Source: Sedimenticola sp.
GTDB lineage: Bacteria; Pseudomonadota; Gammaproteobacteria; Chromatiales; Chromatiaceae
Assembly: GCA_030619405.1 (NCBI GenBank)
Contig: JAUXBK010000054.1
Span: forward strand, 1 to 12,288
Reading direction: 5' to 3'
Length of the DNA: 12,288 nt
The stretch's first letter is position 1, and every line of letters begins with the position of its first letter. A program made the translations under genes and the position numbers. Positions 1-7,180 of the stretch are shown here, piece after piece. The notes below the pieces were generated by a model. That model was not told where the DNA came from. It worked only from the letters and a program-made list of their open reading frames with translations, and did not search any database.

Positions 1-421
1 CATCGACTTAGATAAGACACCTTATCTCTATTGGCGATGGCGGGTGGATGGCGTGTTGGATAGCCCAAATGAACATAGCAGGGAAGGCGATGACTATCCG
101 GCAAGAATCTATGTGGTAAAGGAAGGTGGTTGGGTTCCCTGGCGTACCCTTTCGATCAACTATGTCTGGTCGAGCAGTCAGGCACAAGGTAGTGTCTGGC
201 CTAGCGCCTATACCGATCGATCGATGATGGTTGCTGTGCGCTCAGGTCCATCGGATACGATGCTGTGGAAGGCGGAGCGACGCAATATAAAGGAGGATTT
301 TAAACGGCTTTTCGGTCAGTGTGTTCATCAGGTAGATCTTGTAGCTCTCATGACAGATACAGATAACACGGGTGCAAAAGTGATAGCCTGGTATGGTGAT
401 ATCTACTTTGCTTCAGAATGA
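1..421 (+). CDS. DUF3047 family protein, C-terminal part (5' end outside window)
   Basis: The reading frame is open from base 2 to a TGA at 419-421, so the gene starts before the window; the GTG at 44 is only an internal codon. The visible 139 residues match the C-terminal half of DUF3047 as I know the family: a WRVDGVL segment, a GDDYPARIYVV motif, an LSINYVWSS strand, an aromatic-rich middle, a RNIKEDFKRLFG helix and an ending MTDTDNTGAKVIAWYGDIYF. That final block (aspartate-rich, then YGDI) is the family's best-conserved feature. The function of DUF3047 is unknown; members are often exported proteins, but the N-terminus that would show a signal peptide is missing here. The gene converges on ettA, with about 147 bp between the two stops. 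Family assignment is good; role is not known. Confidence 0.8.
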   Translation, partial: IDLDKTPYLYWRWRVDGVLDSPNEHSREGDDYPARIYVVKEGGWVPWRTLSINYVWSSSQAQGSVWPSAYTDRSMMVAVRSGPSDTMLWKAERRNIKEDFKRLFGQCVHQVDLVALMTDTDNTGAKVIAWYGDIYFASE

Positions 422-568
422 GTCGTCTGTTTTGCCGGAGGGCTGAGTGGCCACACCAATGTCTGTACCCACTGTTCAGACAGGCTGCTGACAAAGATCG
501 TCTTCATCTCCCGACTGCTGGCTAGTGAGGGGCTGACCGCAACATTCTGACTCCTGCACCCTGAAACC
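422..568. other. convergent intergenic region with weak hairpin
   Basis: This gap separates the stops of the DUF3047 gene (+) and ettA (-). It contains a 6-bp inverted repeat, TGTCTG / CAGACA, with an 11-nt loop at about 460-482. There is no clear T-run on either side, so a bidirectional terminator is possible but not demonstrated. Nothing else is seen. Confidence 0.3.
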
Positions 569-2236
<1,668 letters not shown>

Positions 2237-2311
2237 GCTGATATTCCAGATTCAAAGTGATTGGGCAAAATACCAAATGAACCATTCTGTCATATCTATT
2301 CGCGGGCTGCC

Positions 2312-2572
2312 TTATTTCCAACCGTTCTGGAACATGGTCCCAAACAGTCGGAACAGTCGATATCCGACAAACAGATACAGGGCATAGAGCGCAGGGATGG
2401 CGATCAACCCCGCGCCGCGCAGGATCGGGTGGAGCCCGGAGCGAATCAGCATCATCAACAGCAGAACAAAGACGATCCCCATGATGGCGGCTGCGATACC
2501 GTATACCCCGATAAATACCAGACTCCTGCCCAGGCTGACCCGGTCTGTCCTATAATGCCGCAAACGAACCAT
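2312..2572 (-). CDS. small hypothetical two-helix membrane protein
   Basis: I place the start at ATG 2572, giving 86 residues (MVRLRHYR...). The frame is open further upstream to 2719, but that extension is arginine/proline-rich, overlaps the divergent lipoprotein gene and looks non-coding. A GAAGAG sequence lies about 8 nt before the chosen ATG. The protein has a basic N-terminus, a hydrophobic helix at about residues 20-42 (VFIGVYGIAAAIMGIVFVLL), a short basic loop and a second helix at about 53-72, then an aromatic/basic tail (GYRLFRLFGTMFQNGW). It is probably an inner-membrane protein with both ends on the same side. It lies 75 bp upstream of ettA on the same strand, so the two may be co-transcribed. 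I do not recognise the family and infer no function. Confidence 0.6.
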   Translation of the reverse strand: MVRLRHYRTDRVSLGRSLVFIGVYGIAAAIMGIVFVLLLMMLIRSGLHPILRGAGLIAIPALYALYLFVGYRLFRLFGTMFQNGWK

Positions 2573-2625
2573 TTCTGTTGCTCTTCGGGGTCTTAGGGAC
2601 CCTCTGATACCTGGACATGTAGACA

Positions 2626-3045
2626 ATGATATTTGATCTTTGCACTGCCGCAAAAAAACGCTCGGGAGGGGGAGGTGTCGTACCGACCGGCCCGGTCCGC
2701 CTGACCTTGATCGCCGCACTTGTACTACTGCTTACGGGCTGCGGCCCCCACCCGGGCTCTGGCGCCTGGCTGGCAGATCCGGAGCCGGTTGCTGGCTATC
2801 AGCGATTGCAGGTGGAGTTTGACGGCAGGGCCGAGTTTTTCAGGCCTGGCGAAGAGGCGGCGGCGCTGCGCTGCTTCTGGGCGGGTGACAGCGCCACCAG
2901 TATCAAGATGGACTGTATCTCCGCTGCGGACGACGCCACAAAGTTTATCTACAGTCTCAGAGTATTGGATGATGGGCAGGGAGAGCTTCTTCTGGATGAT
3001 AAGGTACTCGGGAGGTTTCGCTCTCAGGAACAGCAGCCGGATTGA
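2626..3045 (+). CDS. hypothetical lipoprotein
   Basis: This 139-residue protein has a lipoprotein signal. A basic KKR stretch at residues 10-12 and R25 come before the hydrophobic segment LTLIAALVLLLTGC, with a lipobox (LTGC) ending at Cys39. The n-region is long for a signal peptide. A purine-rich GGGAGGGGGAGG at 2664-2675 could be a ribosome binding site, but no suitable in-frame start follows it, so ATG 2626 is kept with some doubt. The mature part (about 100 residues) is acidic and contains two cysteines (in LRCFWAG and MDCISA) that could form a disulphide. It is divergent from the small membrane gene (53 bp between starts) and is followed after 9 bp by the AEC permease gene, so it is probably the first gene of a two-gene operon. 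Family not recognised. Confidence 0.75.
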   Translation: MIFDLCTAAKKRSGGGGVVPTGPVRLTLIAALVLLLTGCGPHPGSGAWLADPEPVAGYQRLQVEFDGRAEFFRPGEEAAALRCFWAGDSATSIKMDCISAADDATKFIYSLRVLDDGQGELLLDDKVLGRFRSQEQQPD

Positions 3046-3054
3046 CAGACAGCC

Positions 3055-3978
3055 ATGGGCTCGATCCTAGAGGCACTGCTTCCGGTGTTCCTGATCATAC
3101 TGCTCGGTGCCGGGATGCGCCGTTCGAGCCTGTTTGACGAACCGGTCTGGCGGGGCATCGAAAACCTCTGTTACTACCTGCTGTTTCCGGTGCTGTTGAT
3201 CAAGATCCTGGCTACCGCCGAGCTGGGTGCTTCCAATGTCCTGCTCTTCTCTGGTGCCCTTTTGTTCGCTGTTTTTGCCATGGGCGGATCGATGCTGGCG
3301 CTGCACCCGCTGTTGCGCCGCTGGCTGGGGATCACGCCTGCCGCCTTTACCAGCCTGTTTCAGGGGGCGACGCGCTGGCACGGTTTTATCGCGCTCTCCG
3401 TGGTGGGACTGCTGATGGGGGAGGAGGGGCTTGCCTACATGGCAATCACCATGGCGGTGATCATTCCGCCCCTGAATATCATCAATATCTGGGTTCTGGT
3501 AGCCCACTCAGAGCGTGAGCGTAGCCTGCTGGAGGTGGCGTTACAGCTGCTGCGTAACCCCTTTATCATCGCCTGCGCCATAGGGGGGGTTCTCAATGCC
3601 ACCGGGCTGGGGCTGAGCGGGCCGGTGTACCGTCTGTTCGATATCCTGGGCGGGGGCGCGCTGGGACTGGGCCTGCTGGCGGTGGGGGCAGGGCTGCACT
3701 TCCGGTTGGCCCTGGAGCAGAAGGCGGTGGTTCTCTTCGGGACGGTGATTCGCCTGATCGGCATGCCGGCACTGATGTTTCTCGGCTGCTGGCTGTTCGG
3801 GGTGGATGGCATACCCAGAACCGTCGCGGTACTCGCCGGTGCGGTGCCGACCGCCGCCTCCGCCTTCGTCCTGGCCCGGCAGATGGGGGGAGACGCCCCC
3901 CTCATGGCCAACCTGATCACCGTCCAGGTGCTGACCGCTACGGTCACACTCCCGGCCATGATCTGGCTCGCAACATAG
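3055..3978 (+). CDS. AEC family (auxin efflux carrier-like) permease
   Basis: The 307-residue product is about the usual length for bacterial AEC permeases and is hydrophobic throughout, with roughly ten membrane helices (about residues 4-20, 36-54, 63-84, 100-120, 127-149, 167-183, 200-218, 225-248, 256-274 and 285-305). Family landmarks are visible: the N-terminal LPVFLIILLGAGMRR, NLCYYLLFPVLLI in helix 2, the QGATRWHGFIAL segment corresponding to the usual N-T/R-F-I-A-L motif, and near the C-terminus AGAVPTAASAFVLARQMGGD. Characterised bacterial members move small carboxylates such as malate or malonate; the substrate here cannot be read from sequence. The start is 9 bp after the lipoprotein stop, without a strong Shine-Dalgarno sequence, so translational coupling is likely. 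The stop at 3976-3978 directly abuts the decayed region, so whatever followed originally has been lost. Confidence 0.9.
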   Translation: MGSILEALLPVFLIILLGAGMRRSSLFDEPVWRGIENLCYYLLFPVLLIKILATAELGASNVLLFSGALLFAVFAMGGSMLALHPLLRRWLGITPAAFTSLFQGATRWHGFIALSVVGLLMGEEGLAYMAITMAVIIPPLNIINIWVLVAHSERERSLLEVALQLLRNPFIIACAIGGVLNATGLGLSGPVYRLFDILGGGALGLGLLAVGAGLHFRLALEQKAVVLFGTVIRLIGMPALMFLGCWLFGVDGIPRTVAVLAGAVPTAASAFVLARQMGGDAPLMANLITVQVLTATVTLPAMIWLAT

Positions 3979-3981
3979 CGT

Positions 3982-4665
3982 TTGGGTCCGACCCCGGAGA
4001 AGGACGCTTGGGCCGCCAAAGACTTCCGCAACGATCCTAAGGCTGCAAACAGCGTCAAGTTCGGCTTCAACGTGCCCCAGACCGGCGCCTACGCCGATGA
4101 GGGCGCCGACGAACTGCGGGCCTACAAACTCGCTGCCAAACATATCAACGGCGAAGGTGACGGCGGCATGCTGAACACCATGAAGCCCCTCAGCCTCAAG
4201 GACAAGATGGTCGATGGCATACAGTTCGAGATCGTGGTGCCGCTCTTCTCCCGTCTGATGGCCCAGGGCGGGGCGCCGGCGACGCCATCAAGGGCATCCT
4301 CGGCACCACCAACTGGAACTGGTCACTGCAGGACGAAGGTTCCAAGGCCTTCGTCAAGTCCTTCGGCCAGGAATATGGCTTCCCACCCTCGATGGCGGCC
4401 CAGACCTGCTATGTGCAGGCTCTGCTGTATGCCGATGCCTGTGAGCGCGCCGGCACCTTCTACCCGCCAGAGGTGATCAAGCAGCTGGAAGACTATGACT
4501 TCGATGGTATGGGTAATGGCCCGACCCTCTACCGGGGTGCGGACCATCAGTGCTTCAAGGATGTTCTGGTGGTACGCGGTAACGAGAACTCCACCTCCCA
4601 GTTCGATCTTCTCAAAGTCGAGCAGATCGTTCCAAGTGCTCAGGTCACATACGATCCCCACGCCG
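3982..4665 (+). pseudogene. broken Liv-type ABC transporter substrate-binding protein
   Basis: This is the remnant of a periplasmic binding protein of the branched-chain amino acid (type I) class. From about 4006 (frame 1) it reads WAAKDFRNDPKAANSVKFGF..., a normal mature N-terminal lobe with NVPQTGAYADEGADELRAYK. After SLK (about 4200) it jumps to DKMVDGIQFEIVVPLFSRL, a segment that belongs far downstream in this family. I estimate an internal loss of about 150 residues. At about 4265-4277 the frame shifts (GGCGGGGCGCCGGC), and the protein continues in frame 0 as AGDAIKGILGTTNWNWS, through MAAQTCYVQALLYADACERA, to QVTYDP at about 4656. There the true C-terminus is lost and LivH-like sequence begins. 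The signal peptide is also absent: the remnant starts immediately after the AEC stop. It cannot make a working binding protein. Confidence 0.85.
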
Positions 4666-4902
4666 GCGCCCGATATCGTCGCCGGGAGTGCCCCCATCGG
4701 CGCCATGCTCGGGCTGGATGAGGCGCTCGTCTACCCCTGGTGGCGGCTGATCTACCTGTTGTTCTCCATGATCGTGGTGTCTGGTGTCTTCGCCTTTCTC
4801 CAGTTGACCACCTTCGGCATGGTGGTCCGGGCCGGCATGCATGATCGGGAGACCGTTGGCCTGCTGGGTATCAATGTCGAGCGGCGCTTTACCATCTTCG
4901 GG
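4654..4902 (+). pseudogene. LivH-like ABC permease fragment
   Basis: In frame 1, starting inside the end of the binding-protein remnant, the sequence reads PDIVAGSAPIGAMLGLDEAL, then YPWWRLIYLLFSMIVVSGV, FAFLQLTTFGMVVRAGMHD and ETVGLLGINVERRFTI. This is the middle of a LivH-class permease: the FGMVVRA.....ETVGLLGIN block is the conserved cytoplasmic loop of this family. Both the N-terminal half and the last helices are missing; intact members are about 290-310 residues and only about 80 remain. At about 4894-4903 it runs without a stop into LivM-like sequence, giving an in-frame chimera. No start codon or ribosome binding site of its own is evident (an internal ATG lies at 4705). Confidence 0.8.
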
Positions 4903-5201
4903 ATGCAGATGAGCGGCTATTCCGGTTTCTATTTCTGTGCCGTGCTGCTGATCATCGGGTTCTTCATCTCCCGGCGGATATTTCGCTCACCTTTCGGGCT
5001 GGAATTGCGGGCGATTAAATCCAATCAGACACGCATGGTCTACACCGGTTTCAACACCAGGCCCTATCTGTTCTCTTCATGGTGATCGTCATATTCCTCC
5101 CGGGCGGGATCATGGAAGGGTTTCGGCGCATTGCATCCGTTGCCCGCAATCTCTTCAGGCGGCCGGTAGCAGAGGCCCCTCAGCAGTCAGAGAAGGCGTG
5201 A
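4903..5201 (+). pseudogene. LivM-like ABC permease fragments with internal deletion and frameshift
   Basis: Two pieces of a LivM-class permease remain. The first, in frame 1 (4903-5067), reads MQMSGYSGFYFCAVLLIIGF, then FISRRIFRSPFGLELRAIKS and NQTRMVYTGFNTRPY. The SPFG....AIK.N loop is a LivM hallmark. It then ends in a junk tail LFSSW and a TGA at 5083-5085. The second piece, in frame 0 (about 5073-5201), reads LFMVIVIFLPGGIMEGFRRI and SVARNLFRRP and ends at a natural-looking TGA 5199-5201. This is the normal LivM C-terminus (VIFLPGG is the last-helix motif). So about 100 or more residues between RPY and LFMV were deleted with a change of frame, and everything before MQMSG is gone. The stop lies 4 bp before the ATG of the following ATPase, the native operon spacing. 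Confidence 0.82.
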
Positions 5202-5205
5202 CCCG

Positions 5206-5889
5206 ATGGGTAATATCGTTCTGGGCATCAAAGACGTGAACAAGAACTTCGGCGGTCTCCACGCCCTCGGCGATATCAATCTGGATATCGAGGAAGGAAA
5301 GATCCACGCCATCATCGGTCCCAACGGTGCCGGCAAGTCCACGCTTCTCAATGTCTGCATCGGCCGACTGGAGCCCGACAGCGGCACCGTCGAGTTCGAA
5401 GGGAAAAACATGATCGGCATGGCGCCTTATGAGATCAACCATGCCGGCATGGTGCGGGTATTCCAGACGCCGGAAATCTTTCCCGATCTCTCTGTGCTGC
5501 AGAACGTGATGATACCCGCCCTGGCCAAGCGCGACGGCGTGTTCCGGTTCAACGCCTTCAGCAGTATGGGTGCCAACCGGGATATCGAAGAGCAGGCAAT
5601 CCACACCTTGGAGGATCTGGGACTGGGATCCCAGATTCATGACCACGCGGGCAGCATGTCACGCGGTGACAAACGCCGCCTGGAACTGGCCATGGGACTG
5701 GTTCAGCACCCGCGCCTGTTACTGCTGGACGAGCCGACCGGCGGCATGTCCCGCCACGACACCAACCGCACCATCGATCTGCTCAAGAAGATCAAGGAGC
5801 GCGGTATGACCAAGATCACCATCGAGCACGATATGCACGTGGTGTTCAGCCTGGCAGACCGGATCACACTGCCTGATGCCTCGCAGTAG
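5206..5889 (+). CDS. LivG-like ABC transporter ATP-binding protein, C-terminally truncated
   Basis: The frame encodes 227 residues and starts 4 bp after the LivM stop. The ATPase core is intact: aromatic/glycine A-loop region NFGGLHAL (14-21), Walker A GPNGAGKST (38-46), Q-loop in VFQTPEIFPDLSV (85-97), signature SMSRGDKRRLE (150-160; this transporter class departs from LSGGQ), Walker B LLLLDEPTGGMS (171-182) and H-loop His208 in IEHDMHVVF. At SLADRIT (215-221) the family sequence stops and is replaced by LPDASQ and a TAG, so about 30 C-terminal residues are lost at the junction with the zinc-ribbon remnant. In a working system this ATPase would power branched-chain amino acid type uptake with LivH/LivM/LivF partners. 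Here both permeases and the binding protein are destroyed and LivF is absent, so it is probably a pseudogene in waiting. Its long open frame suggests recent loss. Confidence 0.85.
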   Translation: MGNIVLGIKDVNKNFGGLHALGDINLDIEEGKIHAIIGPNGAGKSTLLNVCIGRLEPDSGTVEFEGKNMIGMAPYEINHAGMVRVFQTPEIFPDLSVLQNVMIPALAKRDGVFRFNAFSSMGANRDIEEQAIHTLEDLGLGSQIHDHAGSMSRGDKRRLELAMGLVQHPRLLLLDEPTGGMSRHDTNRTIDLLKKIKERGMTKITIEHDMHVVFSLADRITLPDASQ

Positions 5890-6077
5890 GCTGGCGTCCA
5901 ACTGCGTGGAACGTTTCTGCCTACCGGCGTACCGCAGCGCCCGCAGAATCTGGCATTCGGCTCAAAACGCTTGCCGCAGATTGCGCAGCAGCTCTCCTTT
6001 TCCAGGCGTTTGCCGCACCCGGGGCAGAAGAGTGCATCGGGATCCTTGATCTCATAGTGACAGTTGCTGCACTGCAT
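5703..6077 (-). CDS. double zinc-ribbon protein, truncated, with a non-native tail
   Basis: The start is ATG 6077. Residues 1-53 form two zinc ribbons with four CxxC pairs: C3/C6, C18/C21, C31/C34 and C45/C48 (MQCSNCHYEI, FCPGCGKRL, CAICGKRF, FCGRCGTPV). After about residue 53 (position 5919) the sequence loses all zinc-ribbon character and reads through the antisense of the LivG-like gene for another 72 codons to 5703. That tail is serine/arginine-rich shadow sequence, not a real domain. The breakpoint coincides with the place where the LivG-like protein loses its own C-terminus, so one deletion appears to have trimmed both convergent genes. Zinc-ribbon proteins of this type often carry a membrane or regulatory domain after the ribbons; none is left here. 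No Shine-Dalgarno sequence is seen upstream. Product probably non-functional. Confidence 0.6.
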   Translation of the reverse strand: MQCSNCHYEIKDPDALFCPGCGKRLEKESCCAICGKRFEPNARFCGRCGTPVGRNVPRSWTPAYCEASGSVIRSARLNTTCISCSMVILVIPRSLIFLSRSMVRLVSWRDMPPVGSSSSNRRGC

Positions 6078-6406
6078 GGGAAAGAGAAGTCTGGTGATCG
6101 TTGCCGTATCGAATCGAGCGCGGCGTTATCCCGGGGTGATGCTTGACAGCCCAGCATGATAACAGGAAAAAGAGAGTCTGTTTCCTGCCTCTCTGTTGTG
6201 CTTTTCAAACTTTTGCCAGGCTGGTCGAGGTGGAGACGTCGAAGCTATGAAGGCCCGGTTCGACGTTACCGCCAGGACCTGCAGCGGGTGCCAAAATCCG
6301 TTTTTATCCAGGAAACAGGCCGCTCGTTCGTCCCCCCGTTTTCTGTGGCGACAGGCAACTCTGCCGACAGCAGGGTCTGGCCACTCTCGCCGGAATCTGG
6401 TTCAAC
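6078..6406. other. intergenic region with overlapping hairpins and a gene fragment
   Basis: Between the zinc-ribbon start and the LOG-family stop there is no intact gene. It holds two overlapping inverted repeats, CAGGAAA 6163-6169 / TTTCCTG 6181-6187 and AGAGAG 6171-6176 / CTCTCT 6189-6194, which could form alternative stems. It also holds the cytochrome c'-like fragment listed separately. No convincing promoter or terminator was identified. Confidence 0.4.
6220..6306 (+). pseudogene. possible cytochrome c' C-terminal remnant with degraded heme site
   Basis: In one plus-strand frame this stretch reads AGRGGDVEAMKARFDVT followed by ARTCSGCQNPF. Cytochrome c' proteins end in a helix of the form GD(V/L)EAxKARFxxxxKTCxxCHxxFR that binds heme covalently through CxxCH. 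Here the spacing and surrounding residues fit, but the heme-ligand histidine is a glutamine (codon CAA), and no upstream helices of the protein are found. The flanking frame (6196 to 6471) is otherwise unconvincing. I infer a short leftover of a lost periplasmic cytochrome gene, consistent with the neighbouring decay. The match is short, about 28 residues, and rests on memory of the family. Confidence 0.45.
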
Positions 6407-7123
6407 TCAAGCCCGCCTTCTTGCCCCGATTATCTCCAGGGCTTCTTTGGCGTCGCCGGCTCTATGTATGAGGGCCAGGTCTTCGGAGGAGATGGTGCCC
6501 TCTGCCACCAGGGTCTCGCGGATGAAATCTCCCAGCCTGCCCCAGAACTCCCCACCCATGGCAACGATGGGGAATCCTTCCAATTTCCCGGTCTGCATCA
6601 GGGTCGTCACTTCGAAAGCCTCGTCCAGGGTACCAAACCCACCCGGTAGCACGACGAAGGCGGTGGAGTATTTGACCAGCATCACCTTGCGCACGAAGAA
6701 GTGCTCGAATTCGATGAAGTGGTCGAGATAGGGGTTGTGCCTCTGCTCGTGAGGCAGGGTGATGTTGCAACCCAGGCTCAGCCCACCCCCCTCTTTGGCA
6801 CCGCGATTGGCCGCCTCCATGATGCCCGGGCCGCCGCCGGTCATTACCGTATATCCCTGTTCGGCAAGTGCACGTCCCAGAGAGCGGGCCAGCTCGTAAT
6901 AGGGGTGGCCCTCGGTAAAACGGGCGGAGCCAAACACGGTGACACAGGGCCCCTCGAAATTCAGGCTCTCGAACCCTTTGAGAAATTCGAGAAAGATTCG
7001 TATGGCACTTTCCAGATCCTCGCCACGCCCGTGCCGCCCTTCCAGGAAATGTTTTTCCGCGCCGCTGACCTCATGAAGGAGGGACGAGCCGGGGTTCGGG
7101 GTGGGATTGGCATTATTGTTCAT
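6407..7123 (-). CDS. LOG family / TIGR00730 Rossmann-fold protein
   Basis: This 238-residue protein has the two diagnostic LOG-family motifs: GGGPGIMEAANRGA (96-109) and PGGFGTLDEAFE (160-171). Further family features are VTVFGSARF (61-69), a basic RKVMLVKYSTAFVVLPGG segment and the C-terminal GRLGDFI. Characterised members are cytokinin riboside 5'-monophosphate phosphoribohydrolases that cleave N-glycosidic bonds of nucleotide monophosphates. In bacteria the physiological substrate is often unknown, and proteins of this type are frequently still labelled lysine decarboxylase-like in error. About 50 residues before the core form an extra N-terminal stretch, starting with a low-complexity Asn/Pro segment (MNNNANPTPNPG). 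A clear AGGAG lies 9 nt before the ATG. It follows the flavoprotein gene by 57 bp on the same strand, so an operon is likely. Confidence 0.92.
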   Translation of the reverse strand: MNNNANPTPNPGSSLLHEVSGAEKHFLEGRHGRGEDLESAIRIFLEFLKGFESLNFEGPCVTVFGSARFTEGHPYYELARSLGRALAEQGYTVMTGGGPGIMEAANRGAKEGGGLSLGCNITLPHEQRHNPYLDHFIEFEHFFVRKVMLVKYSTAFVVLPGGFGTLDEAFEVTTLMQTGKLEGFPIVAMGGEFWGRLGDFIRETLVAEGTISSEDLALIHRAGDAKEALEIIGARRRA

Positions 7124-7180
7124 CGAATCGTGCTCCTGTTGTTTACAGCTGTGACCCTTGCTTGTCTCTCCCCGGAACGG

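Noticed and set aside
44..421. A complete 125-aa gene starting at GTG 44
   Set aside because: The frame continues open to the left edge with DUF3047-like residues (WRWRVDGVL), so this is an internal codon of a longer gene.
2551..2556. Exact TATAAT as a promoter -10 for the lipoprotein gene
   Set aside because: No -35-like hexamer is present at 16-18 bp upstream, and no extended -10 TG precedes it. It lies inside the coding sequence of the divergent gene, so a chance match cannot be excluded.
2573..2719. N-terminal 49-codon extension of the small membrane protein
   Set aside because: Arginine/proline/serine-rich and overlapping the divergent gene; the internal ATG at 2572 has a better upstream site and begins the typical membrane-protein sequence.
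3984..3994. GGGTC-C-GACCC palindrome at the AEC/binding-protein junction as a REP or transposon end
   Set aside because: Only 11 bp long with no second copy seen in the window and no transposase nearby; too short to support.
3541..4143. 200-codon minus-strand frame spanning the end of the AEC gene and the start of the decayed region
   Set aside because: Low-complexity Gln/His/Pro/Gly composition typical of an antisense shadow; no motif seen.
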